64,000 bases of DNA from Asaia prunellae JCM 25354 (GTDB lineage Bacteria; Pseudomonadota; Alphaproteobacteria; Acetobacterales; Acetobacteraceae). The position numbers were made by a program, and so were the translations under genes. The number at the start of each line of letters is the position of its first letter. Positions within the stretch are counted from its first letter, which is position 1. Positions 26,754 to 39,571 of this stretch are shown piece by piece. The DNA is taken from positions 124,001 through 188,000 of the forward strand of contig NZ_BAJV01000007.1 in NCBI RefSeq assembly GCF_000613885.1, read 5' to 3'. Under the pieces are notes generated by a model. It saw only the letters and a list, made by a program, of their open reading frames with translations. It ran no database searches and had not been told where the DNA came from.

Positions 26754-29333
26754 TCAATCGTGCTTTTTGGGCTCCACCACCGTTGTAATCTGCTCACGAG
26801 CAGGAATGAATGGCTCCTTGTCTGTACCAAGCACCAGAGACAGACGATGGCCGTCTGCCAGACGAGCCTCTGCTCTTTCGTCAATGGTTCTCCTGACAAT
26901 CGGGTAGTCCTCAACCAGACGACGAAAAAGATGCGCCGGAATAGCGAGCAGATGACAGAACTGCATTGTTCGCACTGTTCCACGCGAAAAGGAATGATTG
27001 ATCAGCGCCGCAGCCCCGATGAGATCCCCTGCCCCGAACTGCACATCCTGTTCAGCAATATGCACTTCAGCGAGGCCGGCCACCACGGCGTAGACCATAC
27101 GGATTTTACCGTTACGACGCAGAAGCACCTCACCCGGCGAGGCAAAACGCAGAGAAATATTCATCGCCAGATCATGAAGCACGCCATCAGGCACTCCACG
27201 AAAAGCAGGAAAAGAACGCAATCTCTGCTCGATACCGCTCTTGAGATTGAAACGAAGAGGTTTTTCCAGACGCTCCTGTCGCTTTTCAACATCCTTGAGC
27301 AGCTCGCGATGCAGTTCCTCACTGACCAGGTTGTCGGACAGGAGTTCATCGTATTCCTCCTCCTCCAGACGCAACGCAATCTGATGCAGAATGCGACTTT
27401 CCAGAGCCTCGGAATAACCCTGATAATGCAGACGCATCATCTCGAGTGCATCGTCAAGCATCCGGCGCTGCCGCCCCAGAACTTCTGACACGATTTCGCC
27501 GATACGCACTCCCAGTGTCGGTTCGAGGCGCTGATGCATGAAACGCATCAGGGAGAGCGAAACAAGATGGGCAATAACAAGCATCTCGAACCGCTCTGAC
27601 ATGCAATACATGAGCGGTTTGTCGATATGAAAGCGCTGATGAAGCATCTGCGCCATACGAAAACGTAAGGTCGGACGCAAGCGACGTCGCAAGGCCCGCA
27701 CGTAACCATAACGTCCTTCAAGTCTGGCCCCGTCAACCATGGCTTCCGAAGAGCGCAAAAGTGTCTCCATGACACGACGCGAAAGGCCCCGGATGCGGAA
27801 CAGATCGAGCAACAGGGAGCGTTCCCGGTTGGCGATCGTGATCAGAGCCAGAGTTACACGCTGTCTGTCACCAAGCGCCGTGTCAAATGTATTAGCCTCG
27901 CTTTCTTCCTGCGCGCGGCGCTCGATCTGCCCAATAATGGTTTTTTGCGTACCGGAACCAAAACCGAGTTCATCAGCCAGATCATGAGTGCGCTCGGCAA
28001 CCTGGGCCAGACCGCTACTCAGCACCTGATGTCGAAGGGCCTGATCCATGGTCGGTAGCTGATCGAGCTTGAGAAACACAACGAGGTAACGCAGGGTCGT
28101 GCCATTGACCAGAAGCGTAATCAGCACGAAACCCGTCGCAATGATGCCGATGAAATGCGCTGTGGATGTGGAAACACGCTGGTTTTCGGTCACGGCGAGC
28201 GCCAGAGCCAGAGTGATGGCTCCACGCAGCCCACCCCACACCATTGTGGTCTTGAACGGAACCGGCACGGGTGGCGATAGCTTGAAGGCAGCTAGAACAG
28301 GGAGTAATCCAAATACCACGGCTCCGCGTGCCAGAAGACCGGCTCCGGTAGCAATCAAGATCAGCACACAGTCCCAGCGCGTCATCCCGATCAGGAGACG
28401 CGGCACAAGCATGGAAGCCAGAACAAAGACAAGTGACCCGGCCCAGAAGACCAGCTGGACCCAGAGCTCATTCAGGAAACGCCAGACCTGAGGTCTGAAT
28501 GTTGATGGGCCATATACAGAAAGGGTCAGTCCGGACGCTGCTGTCGCCACCACACCGGAAAAACCCAGAAATTCATCGCAGACGATGTAGACAACGTAAG
28601 GCAGGGCCAGTGTAAGCGTGATCTCGGCGGCGGCCGCCCCACCAAGCCCGGCAATCATCAACAGGGTCAGTCTGCCTACAGCAACACCGACAACGATTGC
28701 GCCGCCAAACGAGGCCAAAAAATCGATAACCGTCTCGCCGAGCTGGATATGGCGATGAGAGGTGACAGAAGCCAGAAGGATAGAGAAGATGGCGATAGCG
28801 GCAGCATCATTGAGAAGCGCCTCTCCTTCCACCAGCCGTGTCAGGCGCGATGCGGCTCCGATCTCGCGAAAAATCCCCGCAACCGCTGACGGATCGGTGG
28901 TCGCGACAATCGAACCCAGCAGAAGACAGACAACCATGGACTGCCCCGCGAAAGGATAGAGCGCGCCACCAATGGTAAGGGTTGAGACAAGCACCGCCAC
29001 GACGGCCAGAAGCAGTACTGTCGCAGTCTCATGCGCCAGTCGTCTGACATCAATCGCCAGTGCGCCCTGAAAGACCAGTATAGGCAGAAAGATTAAGAGA
29101 AAGGCTTCGCTGTTGATCGGAAAATAGAGCAGCGTCTCTGCTGCTCCATCAAATATCTCGGTTATGGAGGATCGCAGCAGGATATCAGCTCCGGCTCCGA
29201 TACCGATACCGGCCAGAGCAAGAAGAACAGTCTCCGAAACCTCAAGTCGGCGCGCGAGAGGCTGCACTACACTGATGAGCACCATCAGAAGCGCCAGCAC
29301 CAGAATAACGGCAGTCAATTCCGTCACCACCAT
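26754..29333 (-). CDS. CPA1-type cation/proton antiporter with C-terminal cyclic-nucleotide-binding-like domain
   Basis: 859-aa inner-membrane protein. The N-terminal ~410 residues carry about 12 hydrophobic helices typical of NhaP/SOS1-type Na+(K+)/H+ exchangers, including TTDPSAVAGIFREIG and GEALLNDAAAIAIF where acidic residues form the ion site. A long cytosolic helical region follows (420-700), then a cNMP-binding-like beta roll (FASPGEVLLRRNGKIRMVYAV to the C-terminus, ending about residue 840). The architecture matches plant SOS1-like and bacterial cation antiporters gated by a cytosolic ligand. Role: pH and cation homeostasis, relevant to acid producers. A single-gene unit, convergent with the spoVR operon. 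Intact. Confidence 0.9.
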   Translation of the reverse strand: MVVTELTAVILVLALLMVLISVVQPLARRLEVSETVLLALAGIGIGAGADILLRSSITEIFDGAAETLLYFPINSEAFLLIFLPILVFQGALAIDVRRLAHETATVLLLAVVAVLVSTLTIGGALYPFAGQSMVVCLLLGSIVATTDPSAVAGIFREIGAASRLTRLVEGEALLNDAAAIAIFSILLASVTSHRHIQLGETVIDFLASFGGAIVVGVAVGRLTLLMIAGLGGAAAAEITLTLALPYVVYIVCDEFLGFSGVVATAASGLTLSVYGPSTFRPQVWRFLNELWVQLVFWAGSLVFVLASMLVPRLLIGMTRWDCVLILIATGAGLLARGAVVFGLLPVLAAFKLSPPVPVPFKTTMVWGGLRGAITLALALAVTENQRVSTSTAHFIGIIATGFVLITLLVNGTTLRYLVVFLKLDQLPTMDQALRHQVLSSGLAQVAERTHDLADELGFGSGTQKTIIGQIERRAQEESEANTFDTALGDRQRVTLALITIANRERSLLLDLFRIRGLSRRVMETLLRSSEAMVDGARLEGRYGYVRALRRRLRPTLRFRMAQMLHQRFHIDKPLMYCMSERFEMLVIAHLVSLSLMRFMHQRLEPTLGVRIGEIVSEVLGRQRRMLDDALEMMRLHYQGYSEALESRILHQIALRLEEEEYDELLSDNLVSEELHRELLKDVEKRQERLEKPLRFNLKSGIEQRLRSFPAFRGVPDGVLHDLAMNISLRFASPGEVLLRRNGKIRMVYAVVAGLAEVHIAEQDVQFGAGDLIGAAALINHSFSRGTVRTMQFCHLLAIPAHLFRRLVEDYPIVRRTIDERAEARLADGHRLSLVLGTDKEPFIPAREQITTVVEPKKHD

Positions 29334-29438
29334 GCGCGCGTTTTCTCCCTTAATTCCTGCAAGATTGGGACTCTATACGCGAGTCCTCACAACTCCGCGA
29401 GGGCAAGAGCCTCATTATGAAGGAAATATTACCAGATA

Positions 29439-30050
29439 TCAGGATGAACAGGTCTGCAGCCAGGCTCTGACCTGATATTCAGGATCATCGGATGCTATGA
29501 AATCCGAAACCGCAGCAACACTATCAGCTCCGGCAGCAATACAGGACGATGCTCTTGCTTTTGTGATACCACCAATCGCCACGAGTGGCATGTCGGGTCC
29601 GATTATTCTTCTCCATTCCGTCAGTTTCTCGACACCTTGCGGATCCCAAATCATTTTCTTGAGCTTGGTTTCCCAGATCGGACCAAGCGCAACATAATCA
29701 GGTCGCACGGACAAGGCACGATCAAGTTCCTGATGAGAGTGGGTGGAAATGCCAAACGCAATACGCGCGGCCCTGATCTGTTCCAGATCGGTTGTATCGA
29801 GATCTTCCTGCCCGATGTGAATATAATCGATACCCAGCTCGAGAGCGAGCTGCCAGTAATCATTAAGGACAAGCCTTACATTATGACGCGCGGCTGCCTC
29901 CTGCCCTTCGATCACCTGCGACCGCAAGGTCTCGGGATCGAGGTTTTTCAGACGCAGCTGAATAAACCGCGCGCCTGCAGCACCGAGACGCTCGACCCAG
30001 CGCGGATGATCAACGACAGGATAGATTGGTGACGGAAGCCGGGAAGTCAT
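29439..30050 (-). CDS. thiE: Thiamine-phosphate synthase
   Basis: 203-aa TIM-barrel enzyme joining HMP-PP and thiazole phosphate to thiamine phosphate. Landmarks: FIQLRLKN near residue 29 (QLR substrate motif), [37 protein letters not shown] and [14 protein letters not shown]. The usual HLGQ/DVAxAxxxD pattern is modified (HIGQED, NDYWQLA), as in the second TenI/ThiE group found with thiO-thiS-thiG. Its ATG overlaps the thiG stop by 4 nt, so it is the last gene of the thi run. Confidence 0.85.
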   Translation of the reverse strand: MTSRLPSPIYPVVDHPRWVERLGAAGARFIQLRLKNLDPETLRSQVIEGQEAAARHNVRLVLNDYWQLALELGIDYIHIGQEDLDTTDLEQIRAARIAFGISTHSHQELDRALSVRPDYVALGPIWETKLKKMIWDPQGVEKLTEWRRIIGPDMPLVAIGGITKARASSCIAAGADSVAAVSDFIASDDPEYQVRAWLQTCSS

Positions 30051-30819
30051 GATGCGAAAACTGCCTTGCCAAGAGTGGGCGTCGAGGGAACGGCCATATC
30101 GCGTTCTTCCATAGGGTCGGCTGTCCGGGCTGTCTGCCCTACCGTGCAGGCCAGACGAAAGGCCTCAGCCATGACTGCGGGATTTCCGGATTTGGCGACT
30201 GCCGTATTGATCAGAATAGCGTCGAAGCCAAGTTCGAACGCGGTAACGGCATGAGAGGGCGCCCTATACCCGCATCAATCACCATTGGCGTCTCGGGAAA
30301 ATGCGCACGCAGGGCTCTGAGGCCAAACAGATTGTTCAATCCCCTCCCCGACCCGATCGGTGCCCCCCATGGCATAAGCACCTCACAACCTGCCCGAAGC
30401 AGACGTTCAGCCACAACCAGATCTTCCGTCATATAGGGAAAGACCTTGAAGCCCTCGTCATTCAGAATCCGCGCGGCTTCAACCAGAGCGAAAACATCAG
30501 GCTGAAGCAGATCACCCTGCCCGATCACTTCCAGTTTGATCCAGTCGGTTTCGAAGACTTCACGCGCCATCTGCGCAGTCGTAACCGCCTCTCGAACCGT
30601 ATGGCAGCCAGCTGTATTGGGCAGAACTGGCACGTTGAAACCACGAACCAGCTCCCAGAAGGCCTGTCCAGCCTGTAACCCTGCAGATTCCCGCCTCAGG
30701 GAGACCGTTACAGCACCAGGTTGCCCATGACGGACGGCTTCAGCCAGAATGGCCGGGCTATCATAAAGCGCTGTTCCCAGCATAAGGGGGGATGACAGTT
30801 CGACACCGTAGGCGCGCAT
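30047..30819 (-). CDS. thiG: Thiazole synthase (frameshifted)
   Basis: Forms the thiazole ring of thiamine from DXP, ThiS-thiocarboxylate and iminoglycine. Read from ATG 30819: [14 protein letters not shown], then WIKLEVIGQ with the Schiff-base lysine strand, and [17 protein letters not shown]. The frame breaks near 30258 (one base missing in CGCCCTCTC). Restored, it continues [26 protein letters not shown] to a TGA at 30049-30047 that overlaps thiE. Restored length about 257 aa, normal for ThiG. Starts 3 nt after thiS. Confidence 0.92.
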
Positions 30820-30822
30820 GGA

Positions 30823-31020
30823 TCAGCCCCCCTGCATCGGAGCAAGAATTTCGAGGTGCGCGCCCTCTTCGAGTGCCCGGCCTTCTCGCGCGGATCGGGG
30901 GACAAAAACGCCGTCTATTGCCGTTGCCACCTTCGCTCCGGCATAGCCGAGTTCGATCAGCGCTTCAGAGAGAAAGCGGCTCGTGATCAGCTTCATCTCG
31001 TCATTCACCATGATCCGCAT
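30823..31020 (-). CDS. thiS: Sulfur carrier protein ThiS
   Basis: 65-aa ubiquitin-like sulfur carrier. ATG at 31020 is preceded by GGGAGA at good spacing. The C-terminal Gly-Gly (APMQGG) is the site adenylated by ThiF and thiocarboxylated. The region VATAIDGVFVPRS matches the family's VAVAxNxxxVPR strand. A longer open frame extends upstream but has no support. Sits between thiO and thiG. Confidence 0.92.
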   Translation of the reverse strand: MRIMVNDEMKLITSRFLSEALIELGYAGAKVATAIDGVFVPRSAREGRALEEGAHLEILAPMQGG

Positions 31021-31124
31021 GGCAGTTCTCCCAGTCTTTAGAAAGCGCCTGGTCCCGATATTGAACCTGGCGCCCTGCTTGTATGCTCGTTCCGTGTCCT
31101 GAAACGCCCCGGCACAGGGGTGGG

Positions 31125-32095
31125 TCAGACACTCTGACCAAAGATGATATCGGCGACTTCTCTCGCTCTGGCAGGCGAGAGCAAAAACCCGTGGCGATAC
31201 ATACCATTGACGGAAATCCGACGCCCTTCGCAATGCACACGTGGCACATTATCCGGATAGGAAGGACGGATCCCTGCATTGGCCTCGATGATTTCGGCCT
31301 CGGCAAAAGCAGGATGCAGGGTGTAGAGAGCGTTGAGGAGCTCGCTCATGGCCCTCACCGTAATTTCCCGACTGTCGTCGCTCTCGACCATCGTCGCCCC
31401 TACCATGAAAACATGATTCTCTCTGGGTACGATATAGATCGGGATCCTCGGGTGCAGCATCCGTACGGGACGATGCAGGGTGACATCAGGACAGCGTACC
31501 AGAATCATCTCACCGCGAACACCACGCAAGGCAGTTTCGGTGTCCCGCGCCTGCATGCCGGTACAATCGACAGTCCAGTCGAACTGGCCTTCAACTACCG
31601 AATGGTCCAGACGGATATGACCACCGAGCGTCAGCAGGCGTTCCTTGAGACGTACAAGCGCAACGCGCGGATCGACATGACCTTCTTCGGCAAAGAAAAG
31701 AGCTTTCTCGAAACGCCCGGCAAGATCAGGTTCGAGTGCAGCAATATCGTCCATGCCCAGAGACTGGAAATGCTCGTACGCCTGCCAAACCGGGCGAGCT
31801 CTGCCTGATCGCGCGGCGGGGCCACAACAAGGCTCCCGTTGTGCATGACATGCGGCACGTGTTCCGACCACCAGGCAAGCGCATCGAGCGAATCCCGGGT
31901 CACCTCTTCAGGAGCCGACTCTGCCTCACACCAGGGCGCAAGCATACCTCCGGCAAACCAGGAGGCTCCACTCCCTATGCGCGGACCGGCCTCATGAAGA
32001 GTTACCTGAGCGCCACGTTCGGCAAGGGTCACCGCGGTCACGAGCCCGGCCACTCCGGCACCCTGGATGAGTATCGTCGGTCCCGATCCCGCCAT
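31125..32095 (-). CDS. thiO: Glycine oxidase ThiO (frameshifted)
   Basis: FAD enzyme oxidising glycine to iminoglycine for thiazole synthesis. N-terminal FAD motif GAGVAGLVTAVTLAERG at about 12-28, then GASWFAGGMLAPWCE. The frame breaks at the AAA near 31787; one more A (T on the coding strand) restores ELARFWQAYEHFQSLGMDDI. The C-terminal part has GMQARDTE, PRENHVFMVGATMVE and the FAD-binding GIRPSYPDN with NGMYRHGFLLSPA. Restored length about 323 aa. It starts 33 nt after the glmS stop. Translation to thiS is separated by about 100 nt. Confidence 0.9.
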
Positions 32096-32128
32096 TGATC
32101 TCTTTCCCTGTTCTGCTTCGGGAAAAGA

Positions 32129-33952
32129 CTACTCCACAGTTACTGATTTGGCGAGGTTACGGGGCTGATCAACATCCGTCCCCCGGCGCAATGCCACTTC
32201 GTAGGCGAGCATCTGTACGGGAATCGTATAAAGGATCGGCGCCACAAAAGGATCAACATCGGGCAGGATAACCATATGTTCCGCAATACCGCTCAGGCGT
32301 TGCGCCCCTTTTTCATCAGTAAAAGCCATGATCCGCCCGCCACGTGCCTTGGCCTCCTGAATATTTGACAATGTCTTGTCAAAAAGAATGGTCGAGGGTG
32401 CGATGACGACAATGGGCACATCCTTGTCGATCAGCGAGATAGGACCATGCTTCATCTCACCGGCAGCATAGGCCTCTGCGTGGATATAGGAAATCTCCTT
32501 GAGCTTGAGCGCTCCTTCAAGGGCAACCGGAAAACAGATGCCCCGCCCGAGATACAGCACGTCGCGTGCTTCGGCGACAGCGCCGGCCATGGCCTGGATA
32601 GCCCCTGCCCGCGAGAAGACCTCAGAAGCCCTTGAAGGGAGATCGAGCAGGCTTGCAAGCAATTCGCCTTCACGCTTGGCTGACATCGCGTTCCGCGCAC
32701 GAGCAATACCAATCGTCAGTACGGCCAGAACAGAGAGCTGCGCCGTAAAGGCCTTGGTGCTGGCAACCGAAATTTCCGGGCCTGCTACCATGCCGAGAAC
32801 AACATCACTCTCCCGCCCCATCGTACTCCCCTCAACGTTGAGGACCGAAACGATATGCTGCTGGCGTTCACGAAGGCTGCGCATTGCCGCCAGGGTATCT
32901 GCTGTCTCGCCGGATTGCGAGATCATCAGCGCCATGCCTTTTGGCGTGAGCGGCGGGTTGCGGTAACGCAGCTCTGAGGCAACATCGATATCGACCGGCA
33001 AACGCGCCTCGGCCTCGAGCCAGTATCGCGCCACAAGACCGGCATAGAAAGCTGAACCACAAGCGGTGATAACGACACGAGGCAGTTCGGCCAGATCGAA
33101 AGGAAAGTCAGGCAGATTGATCGCACGGGTTACCGGGTCGATTATACGCTGCAGGGTCTGACCGATTACTACTGGATGCTCGTGAAGCTCCTTCTCCATA
33201 TAATGGCGATAGCCATCCTTGCCGACTGCACCAGCCATCAGGGCAATGGTCTGGACTGGCCTCTGGACACGGATATTGGCTGAGTCGAAAAACTCGACAC
33301 CATCCGGCTGCAATACGCACCAGTCACCATCATCGAGATAGGCGATCCTGCGTGCGAGTGGTGCCAGCGCAAGGCTGTCAGAGCCGAGAAACATCTCGCC
33401 TTCGCCGAAACCGACTGCCAGCGGTGCACCATGGCGTGCGCCGATCATGAGTCCTTCATGCCCGGCAAAAATCATGGCAATCGCATAAGCACCCTGCAGA
33501 CGTCCCAGAGTCTTGCTGGCTGCCTCACGGGGCGACAGACCCTGGTCAAGATAGAAATCAACAAGCTGCGCCACGCATTCGGTGTCGGTTTCGGAGCTGA
33601 ACTGGCGTCCCACAGCCAGCATTTCAGCCTTGAGCTCCTCGTAGTTCTCGATAATACCGTTATGAACGATCGCCACGCGATCCGTTGCATGAGGATGGGC
33701 ATTGGTCTCGTTTGGCAGACCATGGGTTGCCCATCGCGTATGACCGATAGCTGTCACACCGGAAAGCGGTTCCACATCAAGCACGGCCTGCAGATTATCC
33801 AGTTTGCCCGCCGCACGACGGCGTGAGATCTGTCCATCAACAAGACTTGCAATGCCAGCAGAATCATAGCCGCGATATTCAAGACGACGTAGCGCCTCGA
33901 CAATGAGCGGGGTGGCATTCTGATGCCCGACAACGCCGCAGATTCCGCACAT
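32129..33952 (-). CDS. glmS: Glutamine--fructose-6-phosphate aminotransferase (isomerizing)
   Basis: 607-aa enzyme making glucosamine-6-phosphate, the first step to UDP-GlcNAc for peptidoglycan and LPS. N-terminal glutaminase with Cys2 (MCGICGVVG) and HTRWATHG; two SIS domains follow (ISQSGETADTLAAM, then SYIHAEAYAAGEMKHGP). Ends ARNLAKSVTVE as usual. Intact. ATG at 33952 overlaps a TGA in the glmU reading frame, so glmU-glmS is translationally coupled. Confidence 0.97.
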   Translation of the reverse strand: MCGICGVVGHQNATPLIVEALRRLEYRGYDSAGIASLVDGQISRRRAAGKLDNLQAVLDVEPLSGVTAIGHTRWATHGLPNETNAHPHATDRVAIVHNGIIENYEELKAEMLAVGRQFSSETDTECVAQLVDFYLDQGLSPREAASKTLGRLQGAYAIAMIFAGHEGLMIGARHGAPLAVGFGEGEMFLGSDSLALAPLARRIAYLDDGDWCVLQPDGVEFFDSANIRVQRPVQTIALMAGAVGKDGYRHYMEKELHEHPVVIGQTLQRIIDPVTRAINLPDFPFDLAELPRVVITACGSAFYAGLVARYWLEAEARLPVDIDVASELRYRNPPLTPKGMALMISQSGETADTLAAMRSLRERQQHIVSVLNVEGSTMGRESDVVLGMVAGPEISVASTKAFTAQLSVLAVLTIGIARARNAMSAKREGELLASLLDLPSRASEVFSRAGAIQAMAGAVAEARDVLYLGRGICFPVALEGALKLKEISYIHAEAYAAGEMKHGPISLIDKDVPIVVIAPSTILFDKTLSNIQEAKARGGRIMAFTDEKGAQRLSGIAEHMVILPDVDPFVAPILYTIPVQMLAYEVALRRGTDVDQPRNLAKSVTVE

Positions 33953-35317
33953 CAGCCTGTTCCTTCTTCATGCGCAAAGACTCACTGATCATGCGTCCAC
34001 GCTCCTGCTTGTTGGTTTGTCTGGACCGGCCAAGGGCAAGAGCGCCAGGCTCGACATCTTCCGTAATCACGCTACCTGCCGCAATCAGGGCATGATCACC
34101 AATCGTGACAGGCGCCACAAGAATGGCGTCTGAGCCGACAAATACATTGTCACCAATTGTGGTCCGGTGCTTGAAGAACCCGTCATAGTTGCACGTGATT
34201 GTTCCTGCACCGATATTGGTCCGTGCACCGACACTGCTATCACCCAGATAGGAAAGATGATTGGCTTTCGCTCCATCTCCCAGCTGGGTCGCCTTGAGTT
34301 CAACAAAGTTACCGACATGAGATCCCGTACCGCATGTCGTGCCCGGGCGCAGACGGGCATAGGGTCCAATCAGGGCATCATGACCAACGACACAGCCTTC
34401 CAGATGACTGAAAGCCCTTATCCGTGCGCCACTTCGTACCGTTACACCTGGGCCGAATACGACATTGGGTTCGACCAGAACATCTGGCTCGATCACTGTA
34501 TCAACACTGAGGAACACGCTCTCGGGAGCAACCAGGGTGACACCGGCCTCCATCGCGGCAAGACGCAGGCGTTTCTGGAGACTGGCTTCGGCTACAGCCA
34601 GCTCGGCCCGGGAATTGATTCCCGCAAGCTCCTCGGCCGGGGCTTCGACATGATGCACCTCACCTTCTCCGGCAGCCTGGGCCACGACATCAGTCAGATA
34701 ATATTCCCCCTGTGCGTTTTCATTACTCAACCCAGCCAGCCAGCGGCGCAGATCGGCAGCATCAGCACAAAGTACGCCTGCATTGCACAAGGCTACCTTA
34801 CGCTGGGTCTCAGTCGCATCTTTCCATTCCACGATTTCCTGCACACAACCGTCGCGTTCGATCACACGTCCATAACGGCCCGGATCGGCCGGACGCATGG
34901 CAAGCAGGGCCAGTGAGGTATTTTGCCGACGGCGGGTAGCAAGCAGATCACGCATGGTCTGCTCGGTAATCAGCGGATTATCAGCGTATAATATGGCGAC
35001 ATCACCCTCTCCGAAAAGGGCTTCTGCCATGCGTGCTGCATGACCGGTACCAAGGCGTTCGTTCTGCACGACGCAAGGCCAGGGAACTGCAGCTTTTTCC
35101 AATAGATCCATATCAGGGCCGATAACCACAACGAGCCGGTCGAATACCAGTCCGGCCGTTTCGATCAGATGCATGATCATCGGACGCCCGCCCAGAGGAT
35201 GTAGCGCTTGGGAAGCGAAGAGCGCATGCGTGTTCCAAGGCCGGCAGCCAGGATCACGGCAGTCGTGGGCTTGTGATGGCGGACGGTCTGGCCGTCGGGG
35301 AAGGAAAGTGATGTCAT
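33952..35317 (-). CDS. glmU: Bifunctional N-acetylglucosamine-1-phosphate uridyltransferase / acetyltransferase (frameshifted)
   Basis: Makes UDP-GlcNAc. The N-terminal pyrophosphorylase motif LAAGLGTRM is near residue 24, preceded by a ~20-residue extension from ATG 35317. The frame breaks near 35207: AAG-CGC should be AAG-GCG (one G missing), restoring RSSLPKALHPLGGRPMIMHL. The C-terminal left-handed beta helix has GPYARLRPGT, GNFVELK and NYDGFFKHRT. At the 3' end the printed frame overruns glmS by 74 nt to 33879. One more missing base near 33956 would end it at a TGA overlapping the glmS ATG (TGATG), which I adopted. Restored length about 455 aa. glmU-glmS is a well-known pair. Confidence 0.93.
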
Positions 35318-35421
35318 ATTATGACGTGGCGTAGCCAACAGGGATAAGACCTGTCAAACGCTTGCCCTGTCACTTCGGGTTGCCGATTATTGCATCCTTA
35401 CCAAGCCAGGGAAGAACGTCC

Positions 35422-36096
35422 TTGAGAACCCAAATCAAAACAGCCGTTTTCGATCTCGACGGCACGCTGGTTGATAGTTTGCCCGATCTCGCTGAGTCTG
35501 GCGTGGCATTGCTGAAATCATATGACCTGCCTCCCGCGAGCGAAGAGGCAGTCAGAATCATGATCGGAGATGGTGTCCGACGTCTTGTCGATCGCCTACT
35601 CGTCCATGCCGGTGACGAGAACCACATCGATCGCGATGAAGCGACGCGGCGCTTTCTCGAAATTTATGAACCACGCGCCACGCAGAAGACGCGTCTGTTT
35701 CCCGACACAGTCGAAACGCTTGAGGCACTTCGCCAGCAAGGCATGGCCTGTGTCATCTGCACAAACAAGCCCGTCAAGGCCGCTCAGGCAATCATCGAAC
35801 AGCTTGGCATTGCCTCACTGATTGACTCAATCGGCGGCGGCGACAGTTTTCCCGTACGAAAGCCCAACCCTGATCATATAAGGCAAACACTGCATCTGAT
35901 TGATGCCGACCCCCTGCATGGAGTCATGATCGGCGATCATCACAATGACATAGCCGCAGCCAATGGCGTACCCATGCCATCACTCTTTGCCAAATGGGGC
36001 TATGGAACACCTATTATGGCCGGACATGCGACAGCCATAGCGGAGACCATGACAGAGATTCCTCTTTTGATCCGTCAGATTTCACAGCCGGGCTAG
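35422..36096 (+). CDS. gph: HAD-family phosphatase, phosphoglycolate phosphatase-like
   Basis: 225-aa haloacid dehalogenase phosphatase: DxDGT nucleophile motif FDLDGTLVD about 10 residues from the start, Thr/Ser motif CVICTNKP, Lys in VRKPNPDH and the Asp pair in MIGDHHNDI. Gph-type enzymes dephosphorylate 2-phosphoglycolate from damaged DNA ends. I choose the TTG at 35422 because GGGAAG stands 8 nt before it; a longer frame from TTG 35362 adds non-conserved residues. Divergent from glmU, with 104 nt between. Confidence 0.9.
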   Translation: MRTQIKTAVFDLDGTLVDSLPDLAESGVALLKSYDLPPASEEAVRIMIGDGVRRLVDRLLVHAGDENHIDRDEATRRFLEIYEPRATQKTRLFPDTVETLEALRQQGMACVICTNKPVKAAQAIIEQLGIASLIDSIGGGDSFPVRKPNPDHIRQTLHLIDADPLHGVMIGDHHNDIAAANGVPMPSLFAKWGYGTPIMAGHATAIAETMTEIPLLIRQISQPG

Positions 36097-36097
36097 A

Positions 36098-36122
36098 CCG
36101 CAGCCCTTCCTTGAAGCTGCGG
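36098..36122. terminator. Short GC hairpin between convergent genes
   Basis: CCGCAGC (36098-36104) and GCTGCGG (36116-36122) are complementary around an 11-nt loop, immediately after the gph stop and before the stop of the convergent DUF3108 gene. Probably a shared terminator; there is no clear U-tract. Confidence 0.4.
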
Positions 36123-36138
36123 CCGCGAGCAGCATATC

Positions 36139-39414
<3,276 letters not shown>

Positions 39415-39571
39415 GCTGGGGTGACGCTCCTACTCGCAACAAGCGCCCAATATAACCCGTCTGCCACTCTGCCGCTAGGGCATTGAGACGCAACCCTTTC
39501 GGCTTGCATTGCTTTTCATTGAGTGTCGACAGATCGGCACAGTCAGTCAGCCACATGATGAGAGCGTTTTC

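Noticed and set aside
30823-31233. Long version of thiS (136 aa)
   Set aside because: Only the last 65 residues match ThiS, and a good ribosome-binding site precedes ATG 31020.
32096-32128. TPP riboswitch before thiO
   Set aside because: The gap to glmS is 33 nt, too short for the aptamer.
33952-34100. glmS ribozyme upstream of glmS
   Set aside because: The ribozyme is known from Gram-positives; here glmS is coupled to glmU with no untranslated leader between them.
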